In this document: in pieces, positions 1-7,884 of the stretch | Layout: each line of letters opens with the position of its first letter | Numbering within the stretch: position 1 is the stretch's first letter | Source: a virus | Virus record (IMG/VR): IMGVR_UViG_3300036770_004271 | Coordinates: 1-25,618 of that record | Length of the DNA stretch: 25,618 nt | Direction: 5' to 3' (one strand) | The notes under the pieces: model-generated | Database searches by the model: none | Told to the model about the DNA's origin: nothing | The model's input: the letters and a program-made list of their open reading frames with translations, nothing else | Made by a program: the position numbers and the translations under genes

Positions 1-234
1 CGTGCAATTCAGCTTATTGGTATATATCAGAATCAGTTGTGTTCTGGATATAGTGAGGAGACTTGGAGTAGAGCGACGGCTATTCTTCAAGAGATTGGAA
101 CAATGGTAGATTTGACGACATATCGTTCTTTGGGAAATTTGATGAGTGAGGCATATACAAGTCCAAATCTTCAGAATGTTATTATGGAATGTGATAGGAT
201 TGCGGGTAGTTTACAGACCCGTCGTATGAGATGA
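1..234 (+). CDS. C-terminal part of an unknown protein (5' end outside window)
   Basis: The reading frame is already open at base 1 and runs 77 codons to a TGA. The first possible internal start is a TTG at 37, but the frame continues upstream of it without a stop, so this is the tail of a longer gene. The visible part is a mostly helical, polar sequence ending in a basic TRRMR stretch. I recognise no family. It is followed within about 25 bases by a strong intrinsic terminator, so it is the last gene of its transcript. Confidence 0.6.
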   Translation, partial: RAIQLIGIYQNQLCSGYSEETWSRATAILQEIGTMVDLTTYRSLGNLMSEAYTSPNLQNVIMECDRIAGSLQTRRMR

Positions 235-255
235 TTGTGAGGATAGGATGAAAAG

Positions 256-286
256 ACCCGGAGGATTAAATTCTTCCGGGTTTTTC
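256..286 (+). terminator. Rho-independent terminator
   Basis: ACCCGGA at 256-262 pairs with TCCGGGT at 275-281 and is followed by a T-rich run. It ends the transcript of the preceding gene and separates it from the HNH cluster. Confidence 0.85.
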
Positions 287-299
287 TTTTGGTGAACTT

Positions 300-470
300 A
301 TGAAAGAAAGACGTAAATCTGGACAACAAAAATTAGTTAAGGATAAATGTGAGATATGTGGTTATGATCGTCGAGCCGCATTAAATTTGCATCATATTAT
401 TCCACAATGTGATTCAAGATGCACGAATGATAATCATAATTTAGCTATAGTGATTAATTATAAATGTTAA
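300..470 (+). pseudogene. Truncated HNH endonuclease fragment
   Basis: An ATG at 300 opens a 56-codon frame too short to be a working nuclease. It reads through a CEICG zinc motif and an LNLHHIIPQCD stretch, then stops soon after NLAIV. The same stretch occurs in the intact HNH gene at 1403-1729 (CEICG, LNIHHIIPRCD, NLAVV), where it continues into the second zinc half CHSCHDLVHAGEI. The fragment therefore has the first half of the HNH fold and lacks the second metal-binding half. The two copies are also similar at the DNA level. A complete homing-type HNH gene lies between them, so this looks like the remnant of an insertion or recombination event. It could still be a translated small zinc-knuckle protein. 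Confidence 0.7.
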
Positions 471-498
471 AAGTTGATTGTGAATCATATTTATAAAT

Positions 499-1410
499 AT
501 GACATATATTAATTGCAAAAACTGTGATAAATTATTTAAAGTGTGGAAAAGTCGAATAGGAAAAATAAATTGTTGTACAGTAGAATGTTCAAAAGAATAT
601 CGACAAAAAATAAGAATGAAAAAAACATGTAAAGAATGTGGAATAGATTTTAATTGTAGTCGTAATTCAATAGTTTATTGTTCTGAAGAGTGCAGACATA
701 AAAACAAATATATTAATATATCCTGTCCTTGTTGTAGTAATGATTATCAGTTAACAAAATCAAAATATGAATATCGAAAAGCTAAATCTAAAAACGGTAT
801 TGTTTATTGTTCACGAAATTGTTCCTATAGAGATAGAATGAAAATTAAAGAATTATGTAAAACATGTTCACGATGCAATCAAAATTTTTACACATATGAT
901 CATGCACAAAAATGTTGTAGCGTTACATGCGCTTTAGAACATAGAACTGTGCAAACAACTATAACAAAAACATGTGCTAATTGTCATATTAATTACGAAG
1001 TAAAAGCTTCAGAAGAAAAATGGAAAAAATTAAGGGAACATGTACATTATTTCTGCTCGGTTAATTGTTTTAAGCAGCACAATAGAGGAGAAGCACATCA
1101 TGCGTGGATAAAAGATCGTTCTAAAATAAAAAGAGAAAATAAAAGTTTAAGAGCTAATATTGCTATGAAAGAATGGCGGGAAAAAGTTTTTGAAAGAGAT
1201 TTATATACATGTAAATGGTGCGATACAAAAGGAATATATATTGAAGCACACCATATAATTCCAGTAAGAGAAAATAAAAAATTAATGCATGAACTTACAA
1301 ATGGAATTACTTTATGCCGTCCATGTCATATTAAAACGTTTAAAAAAGAATCGCAATACGTAGAGTTTTTTAAAACCAAAATTTTCAATGAGAATATTCA
1401 TAATGATTAG
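499..1410 (+). CDS. HNH homing-type endonuclease with repeated zinc fingers
   Basis: 303 aa. Residues 1 to about 200 carry a series of short Cys-rich repeats (CxxC followed by CxxxC, for example CKNCDKLF and CSEEC), expected to bind zinc and DNA. The C-terminal part (about 225-290) is an HNH nuclease: a CKWC knuckle, EAHHIIPVREN with the catalytic His pair, NGITLCRPCH as the second half. This architecture is typical of free-standing phage homing endonucleases, which cut alleles lacking the gene and spread by repair. There is no clear Shine-Dalgarno. It sits between a broken and an intact copy of a different small HNH gene, and its stop overlaps the next start. DNA is very A/T-rich compared with neighbouring structural genes. 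The target site is unknown. Confidence 0.85.
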   Translation: MTYINCKNCDKLFKVWKSRIGKINCCTVECSKEYRQKIRMKKTCKECGIDFNCSRNSIVYCSEECRHKNKYINISCPCCSNDYQLTKSKYEYRKAKSKNGIVYCSRNCSYRDRMKIKELCKTCSRCNQNFYTYDHAQKCCSVTCALEHRTVQTTITKTCANCHINYEVKASEEKWKKLREHVHYFCSVNCFKQHNRGEAHHAWIKDRSKIKRENKSLRANIAMKEWREKVFERDLYTCKWCDTKGIYIEAHHIIPVRENKKLMHELTNGITLCRPCHIKTFKKESQYVEFFKTKIFNENIHND

Positions 1411-1729
1411 AAAAAAATATGGTTCTGGAAATTTAATTAAAGATAAATGTGAGATATGTGGCTTTAATAAATCTGCCGCATTAAATATACATCATATTAT
1501 TCCCAGATGCGATGAAAGATCATCTAATAACATATCGAATTTAGCTGTTGTATGTCATTCTTGTCATGATTTAGTTCATGCTGGAGAGATAACGATTATC
1601 GGTGTATATAATTCAACAGCGGGACGTAAATTGATGTGGTTTAAAGAGGGAGAGGAGCCGCCTTTACCTAAAGAGTTTTGGTTAATTAAAGAAAATCCTA
1701 TGGTTATAAGGGGGAAAAGAAATAATTAA
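1403..1729 (+). CDS. HNH endonuclease (intact paralogue of the fragment at 300)
   Basis: I chose the ATG at 1403 over that at 1388 because the resulting N-terminus (MIRKKYGSG) aligns with that of the truncated copy (MKERRKSGQ). This gives 108 aa and an 8-base overlap with the upstream gene. Visible motifs are CEICG, LNIHHIIPRCD (catalytic His-His) and CHSCHDLVH, together a full HNH/McrA-type zinc nuclease fold. The C-terminal part (STAGRKLMWF, PPLPKEFW) is not in the fragment. It may be a homing nuclease or a phage DNA-processing nuclease; the neighbourhood of mobile genes favours the former. Confidence 0.8.
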   Translation: MIRKKYGSGNLIKDKCEICGFNKSAALNIHHIIPRCDERSSNNISNLAVVCHSCHDLVHAGEITIIGVYNSTAGRKLMWFKEGEEPPLPKEFWLIKENPMVIRGKRNN

Positions 1730-1733
1730 TGGC

Positions 1734-2402
1734 ATGAAATGTTATATAAAAGAAGAAAAGATTAGTTTTGGCGATTATGATACGTGGAATGATCCACCGG
1801 TAGCTTATAAGGATAGTGATCCTAGTATTAGTGATAAAGCGCAAAAATTTGCTTTATTAATGGATAAGGTAGCGGAGCTATTAGATTTGCCGGAACCTAT
1901 TATTACAAGTGGTTTACGTCCACCGGAACGTCAAGTTAGAGCGATGCTTAATCTTTGGAAGAATAATGGTTCTGAATATGTGATTGATCTTTATTCTGAG
2001 AAATGTAAAAGTTGTAGTTCTGCTGCTGGTGAAGTAGCGAGAGAATTGGTTGATTTATGGGATAGGAACCGTAGATTTTTGATTGGTGGTGTTCCGGAAA
2101 AGATTGTTCAAAAATCAATTGAGATTGTTGCGAATAGTCCGATGTCGGAACATCAAAATGGAAATGCTTTGGATTATGGGACAAAGACAAATCCTGGCAA
2201 CAATATAAAAAGAATGGTTGATTTTATAAGTGATCGCAATTATGCAATTTTTGAATTAATTGATGAAACACAAGGTGCTGGACCACATTGGCATATAAGT
2301 GTTGATTCTATAACTTCAGAAGGTTTAAGATTTTTAGAAACGCCTAATGAACAATTAAATGAAAGTAATGTTTTCAGACTTTTAACTTACTTACTTTCAT
2401 AA
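1734..2402 (+). CDS. M15-type zinc peptidase-like protein (possible lysin or virion peptidase)
   Basis: 222 aa. The motifs SGLRPPERQ (59-67), SEHQNGNALDYG (139-149, His140 and Asp147) and GPHWHIS (183-189, His185 and His187) appear in the order and form of the M15 / D-Ala-D-Ala carboxypeptidase and VanY fold, where the two His and the Asp bind catalytic zinc. Such proteins cut peptide cross-links of the cell wall, so roles in lysis or in wall penetration during infection are the natural guesses. No signal peptide is seen. The start follows the preceding stop by 4 bases without a clear ribosome site, suggesting translational coupling. Several Cys (CKSC, 91-94) are unusual for this fold. Confidence 0.65.
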   Translation: MKCYIKEEKISFGDYDTWNDPPVAYKDSDPSISDKAQKFALLMDKVAELLDLPEPIITSGLRPPERQVRAMLNLWKNNGSEYVIDLYSEKCKSCSSAAGEVARELVDLWDRNRRFLIGGVPEKIVQKSIEIVANSPMSEHQNGNALDYGTKTNPGNNIKRMVDFISDRNYAIFELIDETQGAGPHWHISVDSITSEGLRFLETPNEQLNESNVFRLLTYLLS

Positions 2403-2412
2403 TATCTTTTAT

Positions 2413-2706
2413 ATGGAAAAAAAGATAGAGAGTTTACATAACGGTAAGGTTGTAGTTGTTAAACCTATTGATCAAAGCAATATAGTTCCTTTATTTTGTA
2501 AGCTTTGTTGTTATCCTATGAAAACAATTGAAGATAGTATTTCATATCGTAAGGTAGGTATTTGTTCTCATTGTGATAATCGTTGGAGTGGAGATAAAAG
2601 AATTAATTGGCAAGAAGAAAAAAATCCGGATAAGAATTGGGAAGAATGGGTGGAATATATAGAAATGAGGAGAATATCTGCACGTTCACCGATAAGTTTC
2701 CGATAA
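2413..2706 (+). CDS. Small zinc-ribbon protein of unknown function
   Basis: 97 aa with two CxxC pairs (CKLCC near residue 29 and CSHC near residue 52), which would form a zinc ribbon. The rest is rich in Trp and charged residues (NWEEWVEY). It starts 10 bases after the peptidase stop. I do not recognise a family; nucleic-acid or protein binding is only a guess from the zinc ribbon. Confidence 0.6.
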   Translation: MEKKIESLHNGKVVVVKPIDQSNIVPLFCKLCCYPMKTIEDSISYRKVGICSHCDNRWSGDKRINWQEEKNPDKNWEEWVEYIEMRRISARSPISFR

Positions 2707-2741
2707 ATCGGGTATAATTAAAGAAAATATGAGGCGCAAAT

Positions 2742-3152
2742 ATGCTTATTAAGGATTATCAAAAATTTGTTAATTTATCCCGACTTTTAAATACAAGTTT
2801 TGGTGCAGATAGCAGCAATCATGGTCGGGTATATCAAACACAATCGATTAAATTTGATTTATTAGACGATGGTTTACTTAAAATTCGTTATTTAACAATT
2901 GTTAATTTTGGTTCTGATACAATGATGCGTGAACTTATGCCTCGTTTCCGACAAGAAGCTCTTTCTATGATTGAAAGTGCTCTTAAAACTGTTAAAGAAA
3001 ATTATTCAAAAGAATTTCCAGGTCAATCAGTTCCAGACTTTACATTACAAGAAGAAACTTGTAATGAAGATATAGAATATATTTCTTATTACAATTATAC
3101 TGGAAACAGAAAAGCATATTATAGATTTGGTTGTCTTGTGGAGATTGAATGA
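2742..3152 (+). CDS. Unknown protein immediately upstream of terminase
   Basis: 136 aa, no recognised motif. It has an alternating beta/helical look with one clear helix (LMPRFRQEALSMIESALKTV). A GAGG ribosome site lies 8 bases before the ATG and a TATAAT box at 2713-2718, so it may begin a transcript. Its stop overlaps the terminase start by 4 bases (ATGA), so the two are translationally coupled. In many phages the gene before terL is the small terminase or a neck or tail completion protein. Position alone does not decide between these. Confidence 0.65.
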   Translation: MLIKDYQKFVNLSRLLNTSFGADSSNHGRVYQTQSIKFDLLDDGLLKIRYLTIVNFGSDTMMRELMPRFRQEALSMIESALKTVKENYSKEFPGQSVPDFTLQEETCNEDIEYISYYNYTGNRKAYYRFGCLVEIE

Positions 3153-4891
3153 CGAAGTTGGCGAAACCCACGACTATTGGAAAAGTTCCAAATCGTGCGG
3201 CACAATTAAAAGAAATAATGAGATGCGGCACAGATGCATCTTATTTTATTTCCAAATATGTTAAAATTTCTCATCCAGTTAAAGGTCCAATTCCATTTGA
3301 AACCTTTCCATATCAAGATAATTGTTTAAAGGCTTTCCAAAAGCATCGTTTCGTTATTACGAATAAAAGTCGGCAATTAGGTTTATCTACTTTATCTGCT
3401 GCTTATTCACTTTGGATGGCATTATTTCAACGTGAAAAAAATATTCTTGTTATTGCTACACGACTTGAAGTTGCAAAAAATTTCATTAAGAAGGTTAATG
3501 GTATGTATAGCAACCTTCCTAAATGGCTTGTAATGCCTCAAGTTAAAGCTCAATCTGTTAGATATCTTGAATTTTCAAACGGTTCTAAAGTTCAAGCTGT
3601 TCCAACTGGAACTGATGCTGGTCGTTCTGAAGCACTTTCTTTGTTAATTATTGACGAAGCTGCCCACGTTGATGGTATTGATGAATTGTGGCTTGGTTTA
3701 TGGCCTACTTTATCTACTGGTGGTTCTGCGATTCTTATTTCTTCTCCATCTGGTGTAGGAACATTATTCCATAAAATTTGGGTTGGCGCTAAAGATGGTG
3801 AAGATGGTGAAGGTCAACCACATCCCGGTAAAGGAAATAATAATTTCTATAGAATAGAACTTCCTTGGACGGTTCATCCAGAAAGAGATCAAGAATGGTT
3901 TGAAGCACAAAGAGCAGAAATTTTACCAGCCAAAGGTGAACGTGGTGTAGCTCAAGAATTATTATGTAGTTTTGCTGCTTCTGGTGAGAACTTTTTATCT
4001 TCTGATGTTATAGAAGATATGGAATCTCAAATAAAACAACCTGTAGCCACATATGGTGATAGAGGTGATGTATGGATTTGGAAATATGCAGAACCGAATC
4101 ACAAATATATTATTTCTGCTGACGTATCTCGTGGTGATGCTGATGATTATTCAACGTTGCAAGTTATTGATACAAATACTGATGAAGTTGTTTGTGAATA
4201 TCAAGGTAAATGTCCACCAGAACGTTTATCTGAGTTGATGATGGATTTAGGGTTTAAATATAATCAAGCTTTATTATGTCCGGAATTGAATTCATTTGGT
4301 TTGATAGTTGCAACGGATATTAAAAGAGCGCAATATCCTAACATTTATTATGAACGTATACATCGTAGTAATGCGTATATGGCGTATACTACGGCAGATG
4401 TTGTGAATGATTTACCTGGATTTACAACTGGACCGAAGAATCGTGATGAGATATTAGCCAAATTGGAAACGGTTATAAGAACTCGGCGTCTTAAAATATA
4501 TTCAGCTCGCACCGTAGAAGAATTTAAAACTTTCGTTTGGAAAAATAATAAAGCTCAAGCAATGAAATCTTATAATGATGATTTGATTTTAGCTTTAGCT
4601 ATAGGTAATTCTTTATATGAAGCTGCCGGTGTTAATGCTTGGGATGATAAACAAGTGACAATGGCAATGATAGCTGGTATGAGTAAATCTACTACGACAA
4701 TGTCTCCGATTGGCAATCAATTTGGAGAAAAGAATGCATATGTTCCTCCGATTATGACCAGCGATGGTGTTAAGGATTATGCTCAATTTCAAGATATGCA
4801 AAATAAATATAATCAACATCAAGCTGGTGCAACTGGTCAAGATTTTAGAAATCCATACTGGAATCAGTTTTCATGGATATTTGATAAGTAA
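3149..4891 (+). CDS. terL: Terminase large subunit (DNA-packaging ATPase and nuclease)
   Basis: 580 aa, the usual size of T4 gp17-type terminases. It pumps DNA into the prohead at the portal and cuts the concatemer. N-terminal ATPase: Walker A-like KSRQLGLST (73-81), Walker B LLIIDE (165-170), coupling motif SSPSG (198-202). C-terminal RNase H-fold nuclease: ISADVSRGDADD with Asp325, CPELN with Glu379, and YNDD with Asp477/478 as the metal-binding acidic triad. The Walker A lacks the usual Lys before Ser/Thr (GLS instead of GKS/T); the nearby Lys73 may serve, as in other terminases with a shifted basic residue. Start chosen from the 4-base overlap with the preceding gene. It is followed directly by a homing endonuclease gene. 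Confidence 0.95.
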   Translation: MTKLAKPTTIGKVPNRAAQLKEIMRCGTDASYFISKYVKISHPVKGPIPFETFPYQDNCLKAFQKHRFVITNKSRQLGLSTLSAAYSLWMALFQREKNILVIATRLEVAKNFIKKVNGMYSNLPKWLVMPQVKAQSVRYLEFSNGSKVQAVPTGTDAGRSEALSLLIIDEAAHVDGIDELWLGLWPTLSTGGSAILISSPSGVGTLFHKIWVGAKDGEDGEGQPHPGKGNNNFYRIELPWTVHPERDQEWFEAQRAEILPAKGERGVAQELLCSFAASGENFLSSDVIEDMESQIKQPVATYGDRGDVWIWKYAEPNHKYIISADVSRGDADDYSTLQVIDTNTDEVVCEYQGKCPPERLSELMMDLGFKYNQALLCPELNSFGLIVATDIKRAQYPNIYYERIHRSNAYMAYTTADVVNDLPGFTTGPKNRDEILAKLETVIRTRRLKIYSARTVEEFKTFVWKNNKAQAMKSYNDDLILALAIGNSLYEAAGVNAWDDKQVTMAMIAGMSKSTTTMSPIGNQFGEKNAYVPPIMTSDGVKDYAQFQDMQNKYNQHQAGATGQDFRNPYWNQFSWIFDK

Positions 4892-4904
4892 AAATGCCCC
4901 CTCT
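4887..4904 (+). repeat. Left copy of a short imperfect direct repeat flanking the GIY-YIG gene
   Basis: AGTAAAAATGCCCCCTCT, containing the terL stop codon, closely matches AGTAAAACGTCCCCTCT at 5815-5831, which contains the stop of the homing gene. The pair brackets the homing gene and may mark its insertion boundary. Confidence 0.45.
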
Positions 4905-4908
4905 GTTA

Positions 4909-4937
4909 TATACTTACTATAAAGGAGTAAGTATATG
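4909..4937 (+). promoter_or_regulatory. Hairpin hiding the ribosome site of the GIY-YIG gene
   Basis: ATACTTAC (4910-4917) is a perfect inverted repeat of GTAAGTAT (4927-4934), extendable by one T-A pair. The loop TATAAAGGA plus the first G of the 3' arm hold the AAGGAG Shine-Dalgarno, and the ATG follows at once. T4 homing-endonuclease genes such as I-TevI use comparable hairpins to block translation from read-through transcripts. The same function here is inferred. Confidence 0.7.
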
Positions 4938-5819
4938 GAATTTAAATTTGAAGGTAAATCTCTCAAGTCTGGCGTATATAAAATTGTTAATAAGTTGAAT
5001 GGTAGAACATATTATGGTTCTGCTAAAGAATTTAAACGACGTTCAAAACAACATGTTAAAGCTTTAGAAGCTGGCAAGCATTACAATAAATTTTTGCAAG
5101 CTGATTTCAATGCATGTGGGACAGATGCATTTATTTTTGAGGTTATTGAGGTTGTTGAAGGTGATAAAAACGATCGTCTTTTAGTTGAACAGAGATATCT
5201 TGACATATATCAAGGTTCACGTGATAATTGTTATAATCTTCGTAAGGAAGCTAATGCGACTGATGGTTGTTGGAGTAAGAATCCTGAAATAACAAAGAAA
5301 AAACATTCTTTGGCTTCAAAAAAGATGTGGGAAAGTGAAGAACATCGTAAAAATATTTCTGAGAAAAATTCTGAAGCTTCAAAAAAACAATGGTCAGATC
5401 CTGAGATTAGAGAAAAAATGATAAAGAAGATACGTGAAGTTGGTGAAAGAATGAAAGGTGTTCCCCGAGCCAAACATTCAGAAGAAACCAAGAGAAAGAT
5501 TGCGATTGCACATACTGGTTTATCTTCACCACATAAGGGTAAAAAATTATCAGAAGAACATGCTGAAAAATCAAGAAAGTGTTTATTACAATACGCAAAA
5601 TCGGAGAAGAGGATTGAAGCTTTACGTTCTGCTGCAAGAATAAAGAGAGGAAAACCCATAATCGCTTGGAACATATCTGAACCTGATAAAAAAATTGAAT
5701 TTTTAGCTATTAGACAAGCGGCAAAAGAAATATTTGTAAATCCTGTTTCAATAAGAAAGATATTGAGAGGGCATATGAAAATGACAAAAGCAGGTTGGAT
5801 ATTTTCTTATAAGGAGTAA
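4935..5819 (+). CDS. GIY-YIG homing endonuclease with NUMOD domains
   Basis: 294 aa. N-terminal GIY-YIG nuclease (about 10-100): GVYKI (13-17), TYYGSA (25-30), a following Arg/Lys-rich helix and a Glu near 85 in VEQRYLD. The middle holds NUMOD3-like DNA-binding motifs (KHSEETKRKIAIAHTG and HKGKKLSEEHAEK), preceded by looser repeats of the same kind (SLASKKMW, EASKKQW). The C-terminus (about 238-292, KPIIAWN to AGWIFSYKE) resembles NUMOD1 plus a helix-turn-helix. This is the SegA-type free-standing homing endonuclease layout. It lies directly after terL and is bracketed by near-identical short repeats, suggesting insertion at that site. Translation is probably controlled by the hairpin over its ribosome site. 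Confidence 0.92.
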   Translation: MEFKFEGKSLKSGVYKIVNKLNGRTYYGSAKEFKRRSKQHVKALEAGKHYNKFLQADFNACGTDAFIFEVIEVVEGDKNDRLLVEQRYLDIYQGSRDNCYNLRKEANATDGCWSKNPEITKKKHSLASKKMWESEEHRKNISEKNSEASKKQWSDPEIREKMIKKIREVGERMKGVPRAKHSEETKRKIAIAHTGLSSPHKGKKLSEEHAEKSRKCLLQYAKSEKRIEALRSAARIKRGKPIIAWNISEPDKKIEFLAIRQAAKEIFVNPVSIRKILRGHMKMTKAGWIFSYKE

Positions 5820-5831
5820 AACGTCCCCTCT
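5815..5831 (+). repeat. Right copy of the short direct repeat flanking the GIY-YIG gene
   Basis: AGTAAAACGTCCCCTCT overlaps the end of the homing gene and matches the end of terL at 4887-4904 with two or three differences. Confidence 0.45.
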
Positions 5832-5837
5832 AAATTA

Positions 5838-5865
5838 GTTTATATTAAATTAATAATATGATAAT
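5838..5865 (+). promoter_or_regulatory. Promoter giving a nearly leaderless transcript
   Basis: GTTTAT (5838-5843), 16 bases, GATAAT (5860-5865), then 8 bases to the ATG of the deaminase-like gene. A normal -10 to start-site spacing puts the 5' end within about two bases of the ATG, and there is no Shine-Dalgarno. Confidence 0.55.
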
Positions 5866-5873
5866 ATTGGTAT

Positions 5874-6320
5874 ATGCACAGATATCTAAGACTTGCTATG
5901 CAATATGCTGATGATTATCCCTTTGATGAGGAGATGGATTATAATCTATGTGCTCTTATTGTTAAGGGTGGTAGTGTTATATCAGTTGGGTATAACAAAA
6001 TGAATACCAATGCATTTGTTGAGCATTATGCTGATATTACTCGTGGACGAGGCAGAGATTTTTGTTTATCTACTCATGCTGAACAGGATGCGGTATTGAA
6101 GGCACGTAGCAAGGTTGATTTGCGTGGTTGTAAGATATTTGTAGCACGTCGTAAGAAACTTGATGGTGGGCCCGGGATGGCCCGTCCATGTCCTATTTGT
6201 GAGAATGTATTGCTCAATTATGGAATTCGTAAGGCGTATTATACGATTAATCGTGAACAATATGGTAAAATGCTAATTAAGCCATATGGAGATACGTCTG
6301 ACGTTATAATTGAAGTATGA
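5874..6320 (+). CDS. dCMP/cytidine deaminase-family enzyme
   Basis: 148 aa. Zinc deaminase signature: HAEQDA (68-73, His and catalytic Glu) and PCPIC (105-109, two zinc Cys). Total length and the inserted THAEQDAVLKA context match phage deoxycytidylate deaminases, which convert dCMP to dUMP to feed dTMP synthesis. A tRNA- or other nucleotide-specific deaminase cannot be excluded, because substrate residues are not diagnostic by eye. No kinase-like or allosteric extension is seen. It is preceded by a promoter only 8 bases from the ATG, and its end overlaps the next HNH gene by 4 bases (ATGA). Confidence 0.8.
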   Translation: MHRYLRLAMQYADDYPFDEEMDYNLCALIVKGGSVISVGYNKMNTNAFVEHYADITRGRGRDFCLSTHAEQDAVLKARSKVDLRGCKIFVARRKKLDGGPGMARPCPICENVLLNYGIRKAYYTINREQYGKMLIKPYGDTSDVIIEV

Positions 6321-6775
6321 TTATTTTATGCAAGAAAACTGGTTGTAATTTATGTTTTCGTAATTTGCGTTTTAGAAAAAGATCAAAAAGATATTTTAAG
6401 ATATGTTTTGATTGTTATAATGCGGAGCGTTTACGGATACGTAGTAATAATCGGCATCGTAGGACTCGCCGTTATAATGCTGGTCGTATACGTTTAGCTG
6501 ATTGGATTGAAATATTAGAGATTCATAAATTTCAATGTGCGGATTGTGGAAAAAGGGGTCGTCATAATTTAACGATTGATCATATTATTCCGATTAGTGA
6601 AGGTGGTTCTAATTCTGCAAACAATATTCAACCGCTTTGTGTTCCTTGTCATGAACGTAAAGATGGATATGTTAGAAGACCTTTATGGTGGTTGAGAAGA
6701 ATGTTGCGAAAATGGCGGCGTTTTATTAAAAAAAAGACTGGATTATTTTTACCAAAGATAAAACTTCTACAGTAA
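6317..6775 (+). CDS. HNH endonuclease with N-terminal zinc knuckle
   Basis: 152 aa. Residues 5-33 hold paired Cys (CKKTGCNLC, CFDC) that probably bind zinc, followed by a very Arg-rich stretch (about 38-58) suited to DNA contact. The nuclease domain has CADCG (74-78), LTIDHIIPISEGG (85-97, Asp88 and His89), NIQPLC (103-108) and CxxCH (108-112), the classic HNH pattern. The C-terminus is basic and Trp-rich (WWLRRMLRKWRRF). It overlaps the deaminase stop by 4 bases. It is likely another homing-type nuclease; its target is not evident. Confidence 0.88.
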   Translation: MIILCKKTGCNLCFRNLRFRKRSKRYFKICFDCYNAERLRIRSNNRHRRTRRYNAGRIRLADWIEILEIHKFQCADCGKRGRHNLTIDHIIPISEGGSNSANNIQPLCVPCHERKDGYVRRPLWWLRRMLRKWRRFIKKKTGLFLPKIKLLQ

Positions 6776-6799
6776 TGAATATCAATATATTTATTATTG

Positions 6800-7168
6800 A
6801 TGCCACGAAAGAAAAGCACATATCGGATTCCCTATTTGAAGGACGTAGACAAACTTACTGGAATGCCAGTTGGTAGTGTTCCTCATCAAATTACTCGTTA
6901 TGAAATGAGAAAATTATATTGGGAAAACCGGTATGAATGGAAGGAGAATCGTCCATTTGATGCTAATTTACGATTTATTAATATGTATTATGGTGGCAAG
7001 ATACTTTGGGAGAATACGGAAACTGGTGCTCGTTATTGGATGAACCAAAGTGGATTAGCGGCGTTGTTAAAAACTAAATCTATATTATATGGAACTGTGT
7101 TAGGAACCTTTATGTTTAAAAAACATGGCATAACATATAGCATTTTCCCATATATACAAAAAAATTAA
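6800..7168 (+). CDS. Unknown 122-aa protein
   Basis: The frame could open at a TTG at 6797, but the ATG at 6800 is preferred. The protein is rich in Tyr, Trp and basic residues (RYEMRKLYWENRYEW) with a GARYWMNQSGLAALL segment that may form a small helix-turn-helix-like unit. No family recognised. It converges with the minus-strand gene, overlapping it by 4 bases at the stops, with no terminator between them. Confidence 0.55.
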   Translation: MPRKKSTYRIPYLKDVDKLTGMPVGSVPHQITRYEMRKLYWENRYEWKENRPFDANLRFINMYYGGKILWENTETGARYWMNQSGLAALLKTKSILYGTVLGTFMFKKHGITYSIFPYIQKN

Positions 7169-7818
7169 GCTTCTTCCCAGTAGAATGCATATAATCTATC
7201 AGGAAGAATGCATTTTTTATTTGTTTTAGCTATAGCATATGCAGTTAAACGATGCGTGCCATCCATTATTTTTATAGTATTATTTTTGCATTTCATCAAT
7301 AAACTACGATTTGCTGCTAAAAATATATTTTTTTCGTTATTAAACATGGGATCAACAATATTTTTTGATTTTAATTGATAAGTCATTTTTGAATATGAAG
7401 CTTCTATGTTGTTTGCAAGATTTTTACAAACGTATTCCACAGCTTCTTTATTTTTTTCTAAATCGGAATTGTGTCTTGGTCTTTTAATCAAAAAACCTTT
7501 TTTTTTATTATAAGCTTTACTATATTGTTTAATAAATTCTTCAAAGGAAACATATGAAAAACACGTGTTAAATGTTAATAATTCTTGAATATCTATTTCT
7601 ATTAAAGCAAAAGCAACGTTATCACCCATTGAATCCCATATCCATTTGCGACGATCTTTGAATACATCCAATCTCAATTTATTTTCTAATGGATTAAGAA
7701 AATCTGGTTGCGATATTAATTTAGGATTGATGTTATTTACAACTACCTGCAATGCATGATCGCCACAAAGCATTGACCAAATTGGAATATGTTGACTAAT
7801 TAATTTTATTACTTTCAT
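7165..7818 (-). CDS. Unknown protein with ParB-like DGTHR motif
   Basis: The frame extends upstream to 7923, but the first 35 residues of that version are a hydrophobic, AT-derived stretch. The ATG at 7818 gives 217 aa starting MKVIKLISQHIP. Near the C-terminus KIMDGTHRLTAYAIAK (183-198) resembles the DGxHR signature of the ParB/sulfiredoxin (ParBc) fold, which binds or hydrolyses nucleotides. The rest is not recognisable (WIWDSMGDNVAFALIEID in the first third). It is the only minus-strand gene in the left 22 kb and lies among mobile nuclease genes, so it may be a horizontally acquired cargo gene. Divergent promoter space lies at 7819-7884, with TATTAT 7 bases before this ATG. Confidence 0.6.
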   Translation of the reverse strand: MKVIKLISQHIPIWSMLCGDHALQVVVNNINPKLISQPDFLNPLENKLRLDVFKDRRKWIWDSMGDNVAFALIEIDIQELLTFNTCFSYVSFEEFIKQYSKAYNKKKGFLIKRPRHNSDLEKNKEAVEYVCKNLANNIEASYSKMTYQLKSKNIVDPMFNNEKNIFLAANRSLLMKCKNNTIKIMDGTHRLTAYAIAKTNKKCILPDRLYAFYWEEA

Positions 7819-7884
7819 CAATTGTATAATATTAATTATATAATATGAAAAGTATATAATATTGAATAAATGATATAAAGTCAT

